A DNA stretch of 64,000 nucleotides, taken from Nocardia iowensis (lineage in GTDB: Bacteria > Actinomycetota > Actinomycetes > Mycobacteriales > Mycobacteriaceae). The stretch spans positions 6,200,001 to 6,264,000 of the forward strand of contig NZ_CP078145.1 of NCBI RefSeq assembly GCF_019222765.1, read 5' to 3'. Under the pieces are notes generated by a model, which saw only the letters and a program-made list of their open reading frames with translations, searched no databases and was not told the origin of the DNA. The position numbers and the translations under genes were made by a program. Positions within the stretch are counted from its first letter, which is position 1; each line of letters opens with the position of its first letter. Below are positions 25,490 through 34,592 of this stretch, in pieces.

Positions 25490-27343
25490 CTACATCCGCC
25501 GCAACGCCGCGATCCGCTCGGCCAGCTGATCGGCCGATGCCAATGCTGTTGGGGGCCCGCCACATTCGCGACGTAGTTCACCATGGATCACGCCGTGCGG
25601 TTTGTTGGTGCGATGGTGATGCATGGCGACCAAGCTGTTGAGTTCCCGCCGCAGCTCGCCCAATCGGTCCGCGGTGGCGACCCGTTCGGCCGCGCTGGCG
25701 ACCTGCGGGCCGGGATCGGGGGCGGCGGCGGGCTCGCCACGGTCAGCGATCTGGCGGGACTGCCGTTCGCGCAGCAGTGCGCGCATCTGGTCGGCATCGA
25801 GCAGGCCGGGGATGCCCAGGTAGTCGGCCTCCTCGTCGCTGCCAGCGAAAGTGGCTGTGCCGAAGGAGGATCCGTCGTAGATCACCTGGTCTAGCTCGGC
25901 GTCGGCGGCGAGCGCGACGAAGGATTTCTCCTCCTCGCCCGGCTCGTCCTTCTGCTTGTTCGCGTCGATCAACAGTTCGTCGTCGAGCCCGTCCTTCTCC
26001 CGGTGCGGCTTGCCGATGACATGGTCGCGCTGCAATTCCAGCTGCGCGGCCAGATCCAGCAGCACCGGCACGGACGGTAGGAACACGCTCGCGGTCTCGC
26101 CGGGTCGGCGGGCACGCACGAAGCGGCCGATGGCCTGCGCGAAGTACAGCGGCGTCGAAGCACTGGTCGCGTACACGCCGACCGCGAGACGCGGCACGTC
26201 CACGCCCTCCGACACCATGCGCACCGCAACCATCCACGGCTGGGTGGTCGCGGCGAACTGGCCGATCCGGTCCGAGGAGTCCGGGTCGTCGGACAACACC
26301 AGCGCGGGTTTCTCGCCCGAAATGTGTTCCAGCAGTTCGGCGTAGTCGCGGGCCCGGTCCTGGTCGGTGGCGATCACCAAACCACCCGCGTCCGGCATGC
26401 CGGTGCTGCGCAACTGACGCAGCCGCATGTCGGCGGCGCGCAGCACCGCGGAGATCCAGTCGCCCGCCGGGTCCAGCGCGGTGCGCCAGGCGCGGGCGGT
26501 CTGTTCGGCGTTGAGCGGCTCGCCGAGGCGGGCGGTGTACTCCTCGCCCGCGCTGTCGCGCCAGTGCGCCTCGCCCGAATACGCGAGGAACACCACCGGC
26601 CGGACCACGCCGTCGGCCAGCGCCTCGGAGTAGCCGTAGGCGTGGTCGGCGCGCGAACGCGGGAAACCGGACTCGTCAGGTTCGTAAGTGATGAACGGGA
26701 TCTGGCTGTCGTCGCTGCGGAACGGGGTTCCGGTGAGCGCGAGGCGGCGGGTGGCGTCGCCGAACGCGTCGGCGGTCGCCTCACCCCAGCTCTTCGCGTC
26801 GCCCGCATGGTGGATCTCGTCGAGAATCACCAGGGTCCTGCGGTTTTCGGTGCGCACGCGATGCCGGGAGGGGTGCGACGCGACCTGGGCGTAGGTGACA
26901 ACGACACCGTGATAGTCGCCGGAGGTGCCGCCGGTGGCGTTGGAGAACCGCGAATCCAGCGCGATCCCCGCGCGGGCCGCGGACTGCGCCCACTGGTGCT
27001 TGAGGTGTTCGGTGGGGGCGACGACGGTGATCTGGTCGACGGTGCGATCGGCGAGCAGTTCGGCGGCCACCCGCAGCGCGAACGTGGTCTTACCGGCGCC
27101 GGGCGTGGCCACCGCGAGGAAGTCGCGTGGCTTGCTCGACAAGTACTTGGTCAAGGCCCGGCGCTGCCAGGCACGCAGCGATCCGCCGCCCGATGTACCG
27201 GAGCTGTTCGGCGTCCCCGAAGCGTGGGGTGTTACCGAATCGCCCGGTGTCTCCGCTTTTCCCGCCACAGCGGCGCCACCCGACCCAGTCACGCAGTCGA
27301 CCCTACTGGCCCCGCACGGCGTGTTGCCAAACCGACGCGGCAT
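25490..27343 (-). CDS. DEAD/DEAH-box superfamily 2 helicase
   Basis: The 617-residue protein has Walker A 'VATPGAGKTTFALRVA' (about residues 78-93), 'VVAPTEHLKHQWAQ', box II 'VILDEIHHAGDA', motif III 'LTGTPFRSDD', then the second lobe with 'MVSEGVDVPRLAVGVYAT' and 'FAQAIGRFVRARRPGE'. The family is the restriction-helicase-like SF2 group with a DEIH box; its substrate in actinobacteria is unknown. The first about 50 residues are Gly/Ser/Thr-rich and low-complexity. A histidine patch 'MHHHRT' lies near the C-terminus. Confidence 0.88.
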   Translation of the reverse strand: MPRRFGNTPCGASRVDCVTGSGGAAVAGKAETPGDSVTPHASGTPNSSGTSGGGSLRAWQRRALTKYLSSKPRDFLAVATPGAGKTTFALRVAAELLADRTVDQITVVAPTEHLKHQWAQSAARAGIALDSRFSNATGGTSGDYHGVVVTYAQVASHPSRHRVRTENRRTLVILDEIHHAGDAKSWGEATADAFGDATRRLALTGTPFRSDDSQIPFITYEPDESGFPRSRADHAYGYSEALADGVVRPVVFLAYSGEAHWRDSAGEEYTARLGEPLNAEQTARAWRTALDPAGDWISAVLRAADMRLRQLRSTGMPDAGGLVIATDQDRARDYAELLEHISGEKPALVLSDDPDSSDRIGQFAATTQPWMVAVRMVSEGVDVPRLAVGVYATSASTPLYFAQAIGRFVRARRPGETASVFLPSVPVLLDLAAQLELQRDHVIGKPHREKDGLDDELLIDANKQKDEPGEEEKSFVALAADAELDQVIYDGSSFGTATFAGSDEEADYLGIPGLLDADQMRALLRERQSRQIADRGEPAAAPDPGPQVASAAERVATADRLGELRRELNSLVAMHHHRTNKPHGVIHGELRRECGGPPTALASADQLAERIAALRRM

Positions 27344-27459
27344 GGGCGATAGGCATCACATGTTCAACTACCGACACGCCGGAATTCACCCATTGCCCGA
27401 CGACACGTAGCCCCCGGAATCCAGTGCGGGAACCCCAGGTGCGCGATGCTGTAGGCACG

Positions 27460-28632
27460 ATGACCCACGAAAACGCCCCGCCGAGCGAGCCACTGAGGAC
27501 CGACATACCGTCGCTCAGCGGTGGTATCGCCGCGCGGGAGCTGAGCTGGCCCAAACGGGCGACCATCCGCCTGCGGCGCGCCCGCAGACAGACCACCAGG
27601 CTGGTAGTGCGGGTGGCGGGGAAAGCCTGGGACGATTCGATCTTCACCAAGTCCGCGGCAGGCGCGTTCTGGCAGACGCTGTCGCTGGCGCCGCTGCTGC
27701 TCGGGGTCCTCGGCAGCCTCGGCTATGTCGGCACCTGGTTCGGGCCGGACACCGTGGAGATCGTCGAATCCAAGATCATCTCGTTCAGCCGGGACCTGTT
27801 CAGCCCCGCCGTGGTGTCCGACCTGATCGAGCCCACCGTCAGCGACGTGCTCGGCAAGGGGCGCGGCGCGGTGGTGTCGGTGGGGTTCGTGCTGTCGCTG
27901 TGGGCGGGATCGTCGGCGATGTCGACCTTCGTCGACGCGATCGTCGAGGCGCACGATCAGCAGGACCTGCGACATCCGGTGTGGCAGCGCATTTTCGCGC
28001 TGCTGCTGTATGTCGGATTCCTGGTGGCCTCGGTGTTCATCCTGCCGCTGGTGGCGCTCGGGCCCACGTTGATCGGGCGGGTGCTGCCGGAGCCGTGGCG
28101 GGTGACCGGGCTGCAACTGCTGGACTTCTTCTACTACCCGGGTGTCGGGTTGTTGCTGATCATCGTGCTGACCACGCTGTACAAGCTGGCGTTGCACACG
28201 TCGCTGCCCTGGCACCGGCTTTTCGGCGGGGCGATGGTCGCGGCTGTCTTCTTCATCGCAGCCAGTGAAGGGCTGCGGCGGTATCTGTCCTGGGTCACCA
28301 AGACCGGTGTGAGTTACGGCGCACTCGCGACGCCGATCGCGTTCCTGCTGTTCACGTACTTCCTGGGCTTCGCGGTGATCCTGGGCGCGGAGTTCAACGC
28401 CGCCGTGCAGGAGTTCTGGCCTGCCCGAGCGACCCGACTCGAGCAGGTGAAGGAGTGGATCGCCAATCAGTGGGGCGGCGATTCGGACCAGGACAAGGAC
28501 GATTCGAAGACGACGACCACCGAGACGGCGGAGGAGCCTCCGCCGTCAGCTGTCGAGACATCCCGACCGCCGTCCGCGGCGCCCGCGCAGGCGCCGCAGC
28601 AGCCTCACTCGCCCTTCTTCAGCCCGTCGTAG
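27460..28632 (+). CDS. YihY/BrkB-family membrane protein
   Basis: The 390-residue protein has six predicted membrane segments in the YihY pattern: 'FTKSAAGAFWQTLSLAPLLLGVLGSLGYVG' (split), 'VSVGFVLSLWAGSSAM', 'RIFALLLYVGFLVASVFILPLVAL', 'YPGVGLLLIIVLTTLYKLAL', 'LFGGAMVAAVFFIAASEGLRRY', 'ALATPIAFLLFTYFLGFAVILGAEFNAAV'. A charged Asp/Lys/Pro-rich tail follows. The role is not established; it is not a ribonuclease despite old naming. With DUF3039 and DUF3099 it reproduces Rv2707-Rv2708c-Rv2709. It overlaps the convergent DUF3039 gene by 28 nt. Confidence 0.88.
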   Translation: MTHENAPPSEPLRTDIPSLSGGIAARELSWPKRATIRLRRARRQTTRLVVRVAGKAWDDSIFTKSAAGAFWQTLSLAPLLLGVLGSLGYVGTWFGPDTVEIVESKIISFSRDLFSPAVVSDLIEPTVSDVLGKGRGAVVSVGFVLSLWAGSSAMSTFVDAIVEAHDQQDLRHPVWQRIFALLLYVGFLVASVFILPLVALGPTLIGRVLPEPWRVTGLQLLDFFYYPGVGLLLIIVLTTLYKLALHTSLPWHRLFGGAMVAAVFFIAASEGLRRYLSWVTKTGVSYGALATPIAFLLFTYFLGFAVILGAEFNAAVQEFWPARATRLEQVKEWIANQWGGDSDQDKDDSKTTTTETAEEPPPSAVETSRPPSAAPAQAPQQPHSPFFSPS

Positions 28633-28841
28633 ACCTTCTTGCAGTCCGGGCAGACCGGCGAACCGGGCTTGGGCGACCGCGTCACCGGAAAGACCTCACC
28701 GCACAGCGCGACGACATGGGTGCCCATGACGGCGCTCTCCGCGATCCGGTCCTTCTTGACGTAGTGGAAGAACTTCGGGGTGTCGTCGCTCGTCGACTCG
28801 TCGGTGGTCGAATCCGGGCGAACCTTGGTGTCGGTGCTCAC
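28605..28841 (-). CDS. DUF3039 protein
   Basis: The 78-residue product has a charged Thr/Ser/Asp N-terminus, then 'KFFHYVKKDRIAESAVMGTHVVALCGEVFPVTR' (split) and 'SPVCPDCKKVYDGLK'. Cys in 'ALCG', Cys-x2-Cys and the His can form a zinc site. It is DUF3039, widespread in actinobacteria and of unknown function (Rv2708c). Confidence 0.9.
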   Translation of the reverse strand: MSTDTKVRPDSTTDESTSDDTPKFFHYVKKDRIAESAVMGTHVVALCGEVFPVTRSPKPGSPVCPDCKKVYDGLKKGE

Positions 28842-28945
28842 GGGTTCAATGATGCCGTATCACTTCGAGGGGTGACGGATCACGGTCGGGTGTCCGGCTG
28901 ACCACGCTGTGTGCGCCGCGGCTCCGACAGTGGAAGACTCAGGGT

Positions 28946-29365
28946 ATGCAGCAGCACGGCGACACCCCCGGCGCCGACGACATCGGCCGTGGTGACCGCC
29001 CGGACGTGACGATGCCGCCAGCCTCCGGTCGATCGGCCGGGTACTTCCCCGGCAACGACAACAAGCATCCGGTCCTGATCACCGAGGCCCAGCCGTCGCT
29101 GGAAGACCAGCACCGCGCCCGGGTCCGCCGGTACACCATCATCATGGCCTTCCGCATCCCCTGCCTGGTACTGGCCGCCATCGCCTACAGCACCTTCGGC
29201 AGCGCCCTCCTGGCCATCCTCATCATCGCGGTCTCCATCCCCCTCCCCTGGGTAGCCGTCCTGATCGCCAACGACCGCCCACCCCGCCGCAAAGACGAAC
29301 CAAGCCGCTGGGACGAACGCCGCACCGCCATAGAATCCCGCCGCCACAACGCCATAGACACCTGA
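28946..29365 (+). CDS. DUF3099 membrane protein
   Basis: The 139-residue protein has a polar N-terminus, 'LITEAQPSLEDQHRARVRRYTIIM' (split; typical of DUF3099) and two membrane segments at about residues 69-105 ('FRIPCLVLAAIAYSTFGS', 'ALLAILIIAVSIPLPWVAVLIA'), then a basic tail. Function is unknown (Rv2709 counterpart). Two copies of a 60-bp intergenic repeat lie just downstream. Confidence 0.85.
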   Translation: MQQHGDTPGADDIGRGDRPDVTMPPASGRSAGYFPGNDNKHPVLITEAQPSLEDQHRARVRRYTIIMAFRIPCLVLAAIAYSTFGSALLAILIIAVSIPLPWVAVLIANDRPPRRKDEPSRWDERRTAIESRRHNAIDT

Positions 29366-29410
29366 CGCACTACCCCTGACCCCGCCGCGCCCCAGCCGAA
29401 CCATCGACAC

Positions 29411-29470
29411 CCGAACGGGACATGAGCGCGCCATCGGCCGAGTAGACGCTCCACCACGTCCCGCTCGCGG
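29411..29470 (-). repeat. Dispersed 60-bp element, copy 1
   Basis: It is 52 of 60 identical to copy 2, which starts 82 bp further on, and on the minus strand 40 of 56 identical to copy 3 at 55072-55127. The ends are inverted: GCGGGAC/GTCCCG-type arms frame a 36-nt centre whose length is the same in all three copies. Confidence 0.75.
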
Positions 29471-29492
29471 ACCAGCGCGAGCCTGGTTGGCA

Positions 29493-29552
29493 CCGAACGG
29501 GACACCGGCGCGGCATCCGTCGAGTAGACGCTCCACGATGTCCCGCTCGCGG
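29493..29552 (-). repeat. Dispersed 60-bp element, copy 2
   Basis: It has the same structure and orientation as copy 1. The best-kept segments are the two ends (GAGCGGGAC and GTCCCGTTCGG on the minus strand) and GGAGCGTCTACTCG in the centre. A partial arm (GAGCGGGACATGTC) recurs just beyond it at 29578. Confidence 0.75.
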
Positions 29553-29571
29553 AAACGCGACAGTTGGGATA

Positions 29572-29604
29572 GCGCCTGAGCGGGACATGTCGGGGATCAG
29601 GCGC
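29572..29604. terminator. Hairpin at the end of the MFS gene
   Basis: GCGCCTGA (29572-29579) pairs exactly with TCAGGCGC (29597-29604), which includes the MFS stop codon. It may terminate the MFS transcript. The loop contains a fragment resembling the arms of the neighbouring 60-bp repeat. Confidence 0.5.
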
Positions 29605-30913
29605 TTTCGGTGGGGATTGGTTTGGGTTCGGGGTTGCGGAGGATGAAGGCGGACATCAGGGCGGCCGTGGCGCATAGGGCGCCGGCCAGGTACCAGGCGA
29701 GGTCGTAGGTGCCTTGGATGTCGCGGATTACGCCGGCGCCGGTGGCGGCTATGGCGGAGCCGATTTGGTGGGAGGCGAAGACCCAGCCGAAGGCTACGGG
29801 GCCGTTGCTGCCGAAGAGTTCGCGGCAGAGCATGACGGTCGGCGGGACGGTGGCGACCCAGTCCAGGCCGTAGAAGATGATGAACACCCACAGGCTGGGT
29901 TGGGTGTGCGGGCCGAGCAGTGACGGCAGGATCAGCAGCGACAGGCCGCGCAACGTGTAGTAGCCGATGAGCAGATAGCGCGGGTCGATGCGGTCGGTCA
30001 GCCAGCCGGACGCGATGGTGCCCGCGACATCGAAGATGCCGACGACGGCCAGCAGGCTCGCGGCTGCGGTCGGCGGCATCCCGTGATCGTGCGCGGCGCT
30101 GACGAAATGGGTGCCGACCAGACCGTTGGTCGATGCGCCGCACACCGCGAATCCGCCTGCCAGCAACCAGAATCCGCGCGTCCGCGCAATCTCGGCCAGC
30201 ACCGTCAGCGCCCGCGAAGCACCGACGCCCGCCGGGGTGCGGATGCCGACCACACTGCCCACCTCCCCGCCGTACGCGGTGACGCCGACATCGCTCGGGA
30301 AGTCCCTGATGAACAGCAGCACCAACGGCACAACGGCCAGCGCCGCCCCAGCAACGATCAGTGACGGCAACCGCCACCCGTGCGCGTGCGCCAGCGCCGA
30401 CACCAATGGCAGGAAGATCAGCTGACCGGTCGCCCCCGCCGCGGTCAGCACACCGGTGACCAGACCGCGCTGCCGCACGAACCAGCGTCCGGTGATGGTC
30501 GCCACGAACGGCATCGACATCGACCCCACGCCGACACCCACCAGCAGACCCCAGGTCAGCATCAGGTGCCACGGCTGGGTCATGAACACGGTCAACCCGG
30601 CACCGGCCGCGACGAGCACCAGCGCACAGGACACCACCTTGCGAATGCCGAACCGGTCCATCAAGGCCGCGGCGAACGGCGAAATCAGCCCGTACAGCAG
30701 CAGATTCAGCGATACGGCCGCCCCGATCGTGCCGTGCGACCAGCCGAACTCTTCGTGCAGCGGATCCATCAGCACACTGGGCACCGAGCGGAACGCGGCA
30801 GCGCCGAGCAGCGTGACGAACCCCACCCCCGCGACGATCCACGCGGGATGCAGACGACGCCGGTCAATGGTGGTCTCGGACGGTACGGTCGGCGGCGTCT
30901 GCAGTTCGGTCAC
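29597..30913 (-). CDS. Major facilitator superfamily transporter
   Basis: The 438-residue protein has about 12 membrane segments with the monocarboxylate/oxalate-type MFS pattern: 'EEFGWSHGTIGAAVSLNLLLYG', 'ALMDRFGIRKVV', 'GVGVGSMSMPFVATITGRWF' and 'QRGLVTGVLTAAGATGQL' in the first half, 'GWLTDRIDPRYLLIGYYTLRG' in the second. It may import or export a small carboxylate; no substrate can be assigned. The GTG at 30913 (CACTCT box 6 nt upstream) is preferred over 30964, whose extra residues look non-coding. Confidence 0.85.
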   Translation of the reverse strand: MTELQTPPTVPSETTIDRRRLHPAWIVAGVGFVTLLGAAAFRSVPSVLMDPLHEEFGWSHGTIGAAVSLNLLLYGLISPFAAALMDRFGIRKVVSCALVLVAAGAGLTVFMTQPWHLMLTWGLLVGVGVGSMSMPFVATITGRWFVRQRGLVTGVLTAAGATGQLIFLPLVSALAHAHGWRLPSLIVAGAALAVVPLVLLFIRDFPSDVGVTAYGGEVGSVVGIRTPAGVGASRALTVLAEIARTRGFWLLAGGFAVCGASTNGLVGTHFVSAAHDHGMPPTAAASLLAVVGIFDVAGTIASGWLTDRIDPRYLLIGYYTLRGLSLLILPSLLGPHTQPSLWVFIIFYGLDWVATVPPTVMLCRELFGSNGPVAFGWVFASHQIGSAIAATGAGVIRDIQGTYDLAWYLAGALCATAALMSAFILRNPEPKPIPTESA

Positions 30914-31063
30914 CCGCTGAGAGTGCCGGAAAACCGCCCACCCAACGAGTGGCCGTAATGCCACAAATCACCAAGATCGTGCCAGCGCGCGTGACACGCC
31001 AATCCGCTCGACAGCGCGCGCGGCTTTCCCTAGGGTGGCCCGGGGAACAAGACAGGAGTGAAC

Positions 31064-31804
31064 ATGATTCGGTGGATCTGGGCCTTCCTGGACCGCCCCG
31101 CCCAGCGTTTCGACGACTGCGCGAAGTTCTGGTCCACAGTCACCGGCACCCAACTCTCGGCCCGCCGCGGCGAGCACGACGAATTCCTCACACTGCTACC
31201 GGATCCCGCGCGTTTTTCCGCCGCCGGCGTGAAGATGCAGTCGGTCACCGGCCTCGGCGGCGTCCATCTCGATCTCGACGTCGACCACATCCCGACCGCC
31301 GTGCGCACCGCGCTCGACCTCGGTGCCGAACTGGTCGCCAACCACCCCGACTACGCGGTGCTGCGCTCCCCCAGCGGCCAAACCTTCTGCCTCACCCCGA
31401 GCAGGCGCACCAAAGGCACCCCCGCCCCCGCCGTGCCCGGCCCCGACGGCACCCTCAGCCGACTCGACCAGGTCTGCCTCGACATCGGCCCCGCCGACTA
31501 TGCCACCGAGACCGAATTCTGGAAGTCGTTGACCGGCTGGAACTTCCAGCAAGGCCGACTCCCCGAGTTCGCCCGGCTGCGCGCCGACGAACCCTTCCCC
31601 ATCCAGCTGCTGCTCCAGCGCCTCGGCGAAGACCGCCCCACCAGCGCACACATCGACCTGTCCTCCTCGGACATCACCGCCACCGCCGCGTGGCACGAAA
31701 CCCTCGGCGCCACAGTCGTAGACCGCTATGAACACTGGATCGTGATGAGCGACCCGGCCGACGCGCCGTACTGCATCACGGCGCGCGACCCGAAAGGCGT
31801 CTGA
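31064..31804 (+). CDS. VOC-superfamily (glyoxalase/dioxygenase-like) protein
   Basis: The 246-residue protein holds two VOC-type halves: 'GVHLDLDVDHIPTAVRTALDLGAELV' with 'YAVLRSPSGQTFCL', and 'DQVCLDIGPADYATETEFWKSLTGW' with 'AHIDLSSSDITATAAWHETLGATVV' (both split). His and Glu residues at strand ends could bind a metal. The reaction is unknown. The ATG at 31064 has GGAG 5 nt upstream; a GTG two codons earlier sits too close to that site. Confidence 0.82.
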   Translation: MIRWIWAFLDRPAQRFDDCAKFWSTVTGTQLSARRGEHDEFLTLLPDPARFSAAGVKMQSVTGLGGVHLDLDVDHIPTAVRTALDLGAELVANHPDYAVLRSPSGQTFCLTPSRRTKGTPAPAVPGPDGTLSRLDQVCLDIGPADYATETEFWKSLTGWNFQQGRLPEFARLRADEPFPIQLLLQRLGEDRPTSAHIDLSSSDITATAAWHETLGATVVDRYEHWIVMSDPADAPYCITARDPKGV

Positions 31805-31826
31805 CGGGGTAGCCGCACCGAATGCT

Positions 31827-33401
31827 GTGACACGCGAACACCTGGCAAGTGTTGATCGGTGGCGGTGGCAAAGTACCGATGTGCCTACGAACCGATCGAC
31901 GACCACCGGATCTCTGCTCACCGCGCTGTGCCCCGATCTGCGGGTCGCGCTGACCCGGGTCGGCTACGACGCCGACACGCTACTCGAGGTGCTCGGCGAG
32001 GACGTGCACGCGGCGCTCGGCCGGTCGGAACCGGTGCCGGTGCGGCGGGCGGCGCGAGATGCGGGAAAGCTGGGCTCGCTGATCCGGCTGTTGCTGCTCG
32101 GGGACGCGCTGCCCGAACAAGAAGTGGCGGCCGCGCTCGCGCCGGTGAGTATCGAGCTCGCGGTGGCGGCCGGGCTGCTTGCCCGCGACGGTGCCATGGT
32201 CCGCGCGGCGCTCGATCTACGTCCCCTGGACGCCGGAGCGGGCACCCGTTGGATCCTGTCCGATCTCGACGATTCGATGCGCAGGCGGACGCTCACCGAA
32301 GACCACGTGCTCGGTGTCGGCCACGCGTCCCTTTCGCTGCTGCGCGCCACGCCGACCCGCCCGGTCGGCTCCGTGCTCGACCTCGGCACCGGGTGTGGCG
32401 TTCAAGCCGTCCATGCCGCCTCCTACGCGCAACGGGTCACCGGCACCGACGTGAGCGCCCGCGCACTCTGGCTCGCCGAAGCCACCGCCGCGCTCAACGG
32501 GCTCGATATCGAATTCCTCGAAGGTTCCTGGTTCGAGCCGGTGGCGGGCCGCCGCTTCGATCAGGTGGTGGCGAATCCGCCGTTCGTCGTCGGACCGGCC
32601 AGGATCGAGCACACCTACCGCGACTCCGGGCTCGCCCTCGACGGCGCAAGCGAATTGGTGATCGGGCAGGCCGCGGACCTGCTCGCCCCGGGCGGCACGG
32701 CCGCGATGCTCGCGGCGTGGGTGCACGTCGACGGTGCGGACTGGCGGCACCGGGTGTCGTCGTGGCTGCCCGCGCACGGCGTCGACGCCTGGGTGGTGCA
32801 GCGTGATGTCGCCGACCCGGCCCTCTACGTCGGCACCTGGTTGCGTGACGCCGGTTTGGATCCGCGCGACCCGGCCGCCCAGGCACGCGCCGAGCAGTGG
32901 CTCGACGCGTTCGCCGCGGCCGATGTCGAGGGCATCGGCTTCGGCTTCGTCTACTTGCGCGCCATCGACGGTCCGACCGAACTGCTCGCCGAGGACCTCA
33001 CCCACAACTTCGACGACCCGCTCGGCGACGAGGCGACTCGCTATTTCGAGCGGTCCGCCTGGCTGCGCGCCGTCGCGGGTGACGAAAAACTGGCCTGGAC
33101 TTCACGTTTCGTGGTAGACCCGGCAACCGCGCTGGAACGCGTCGCACTGCCGGGACCCGACGGCTGGACTCAGCAGGTGGCCCGCGTGCACCGGGGCGAC
33201 GGACCGCGCTGGCAGCACGAAGTCGACGAGACCACCATCTCGCTGCTGGCGGGAATGCGTGCGGACGGCCTCCCGTTATACGAGTTGATCGAACTGCTGG
33301 CAGTTGCCCATGGATCCGACGAGGTGACTGCCGAGTTCGCGGCCGACGCACTGTCCGTGGTGGCCGGGCTGGTCCGGCATGGGCTGGTGCGGCCCGTGTA
33401 A
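31827..33401 (+). CDS. N5-glutamine/N6-adenine-type methyltransferase with N-terminal DUF7059 region
   Basis: The 524-residue protein has an alpha-helical N-terminal region (about residues 30-130), then a class I methyltransferase domain: 'VLDLGTGCGVQAVHAA' (motif I, about residues 185-200), 'VTGTDVSARAL' and the catalytic 'VVANPPFVVGP' (NPPF), the signature of HemK/PrmC-like N-methyltransferases. A C-terminal domain of about 200 residues has no recognised fold. The substrate may be protein glutamine, RNA or DNA. Start is uncertain: GTG 31827 or GTG 31881, neither with a ribosome binding site. Confidence 0.82.
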   Translation: MTREHLASVDRWRWQSTDVPTNRSTTTGSLLTALCPDLRVALTRVGYDADTLLEVLGEDVHAALGRSEPVPVRRAARDAGKLGSLIRLLLLGDALPEQEVAAALAPVSIELAVAAGLLARDGAMVRAALDLRPLDAGAGTRWILSDLDDSMRRRTLTEDHVLGVGHASLSLLRATPTRPVGSVLDLGTGCGVQAVHAASYAQRVTGTDVSARALWLAEATAALNGLDIEFLEGSWFEPVAGRRFDQVVANPPFVVGPARIEHTYRDSGLALDGASELVIGQAADLLAPGGTAAMLAAWVHVDGADWRHRVSSWLPAHGVDAWVVQRDVADPALYVGTWLRDAGLDPRDPAAQARAEQWLDAFAAADVEGIGFGFVYLRAIDGPTELLAEDLTHNFDDPLGDEATRYFERSAWLRAVAGDEKLAWTSRFVVDPATALERVALPGPDGWTQQVARVHRGDGPRWQHEVDETTISLLAGMRADGLPLYELIELLAVAHGSDEVTAEFAADALSVVAGLVRHGLVRPV

Positions 33402-33487
33402 TCCCGGCAATTGCGGGTAGGTCGGTGCAGGCACCGGACAGAGGATGTTCCATCGCTCGACGCTTCTCAGGAACTTCTCAGACGTGA

Positions 33488-33503
33488 GTGCGGAAAACCG
33501 CAC
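33488..33503. promoter_or_regulatory. Hairpin upstream of the sigB promoter
   Basis: GTGCGG (33488-33493) and CCGCAC (33498-33503) pair across AAAA. It lies 30 nt before the sigB -35 element and may end the upstream methyltransferase transcript or serve as a binding site. Confidence 0.35.
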
Positions 33504-33532
33504 GTCAGAGCGGTTTATCTGAGCTGAGACGG

Positions 33533-33560
33533 GGAACTTTCTCTCTGTCGGGTCCGTTGT
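33533..33560 (+). promoter_or_regulatory. ECF-type promoter of sigB
   Basis: GGAAC (33533-33537) and CGTTGT (33555-33560) are 17 nt apart. This is the SigE/SigH-type promoter pattern known to drive sigB in mycobacteria. The transcript would begin about 30 nt before the ATG. Confidence 0.65.
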
Positions 33561-33593
33561 TCGGAGTGAGACACCACCGACAGGAGGCAAGTC

Positions 33594-34562
33594 ATGACAA
33601 GCCCCGCCACCACTCGTGTGCGCATCAGCGATTCGGACCTCGACGCCCAGAGCCCCGCCGCCGACTTGGTACGCGTGTACCTGAATGGGATCGGCCGCAC
33701 TGCACTGCTCACGGCCGCCGACGAGGTCGAATTGGCCAAGCGTATCGAGGCGGGCCTCTACGCCCAGCACCTGCTGGAGACGGGCAAGCGTCTGTCGGCC
33801 ACCCGCAAGCGTGATCTGGCCCTCATCGTTCGCGAAGGCCAGGCCGCTCGGTCGCACCTGCTGGAAGCCAACCTCCGCCTCGTGGTCTCGCTCGCCAAGC
33901 GCTACACCGGCCGCGGCATGCCGCTGCTCGACCTCATCCAGGAAGGCAACCTGGGCCTGATCCGCGCCATGGAGAAGTTCGACTACGCCAAGGGCTTCAA
34001 GTTCTCCACGTATGCCACCTGGTGGATCCGGCAAGCCATCACCCGCGGCATGGCCGACCAGAGCCGCACCATCCGGCTGCCGGTCCACCTGGTCGAACAG
34101 GTGAACAAGCTGGCCCGGATCAAGCGTGAACTGCACCAGCAGCTCGGCCGCGAAGCCACCGACGCGGAACTGGCCAACGAGTCCGGCATCCCGGTCGACA
34201 AGATCTCCGATCTGCTCGACCACAGCCGCGACCCGGTAAGCCTGGACATGCCGGTCGGCAACGACGAAGAGGCCCCACTCGGCGACTTCATCGAAGACTC
34301 CGAGGCCACCTCGGCCGAGTCCGCGGTGATCGCCGGACTGCTGCACCACGACGTGCGCAGCGTCCTGGCCACCCTCGACGAGCGTGAGCAGCAGGTCATC
34401 CGGCTGCGCTTCGGCCTCGACGACGGCCAGCCACGCACCCTCGACCAGATCGGCAAGCTCTTCGGGCTCTCCCGCGAGCGGGTCCGCCAGATCGAGCGCG
34501 AAGTCATGTCGAAGCTGCGCAAGGGCGAGCGGGCCGACCGCCTCCGCGCCTACGCCAGCTGA
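33594..34562 (+). CDS. sigB: Principal-like RNA polymerase sigma factor SigB
   Basis: The 322-residue group 2 sigma factor lacks the long N-terminal tail of SigA but keeps regions 1.2 ('[17 protein letters not shown]'), 2 ('[20 protein letters not shown]', '[17 protein letters not shown]'), 3 ('[20 protein letters not shown]') and 4 ('[21 protein letters not shown]'). In mycobacteria SigB serves stress and stationary phase. AGGAGG precedes the ATG. The upstream ECF-type promoter suggests control by a stress sigma factor. In M. tuberculosis ideR follows directly; here a 6-kb insertion separates them. Confidence 0.96.
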   Translation: MTSPATTRVRISDSDLDAQSPAADLVRVYLNGIGRTALLTAADEVELAKRIEAGLYAQHLLETGKRLSATRKRDLALIVREGQAARSHLLEANLRLVVSLAKRYTGRGMPLLDLIQEGNLGLIRAMEKFDYAKGFKFSTYATWWIRQAITRGMADQSRTIRLPVHLVEQVNKLARIKRELHQQLGREATDAELANESGIPVDKISDLLDHSRDPVSLDMPVGNDEEAPLGDFIEDSEATSAESAVIAGLLHHDVRSVLATLDEREQQVIRLRFGLDDGQPRTLDQIGKLFGLSRERVRQIEREVMSKLRKGERADRLRAYAS

Positions 34563-34572
34563 CCCGAAACCC

Positions 34573-34592
34573 GTGCCGGATCACACCGGCAC
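34573..34592 (+). terminator. sigB terminator hairpin
   Basis: GTGCCGG (34573-34579) and CCGGCAC (34586-34592) pair perfectly around 6 nt, 10 nt after the sigB stop. Confidence 0.6.

Noticed and set aside
29185..29505. Minus-strand peptide reading through the 60-bp repeats
   Set aside because: The shared peptide wording among copies is explained by DNA-level similarity; no ribosome binding site or conserved length is evident.
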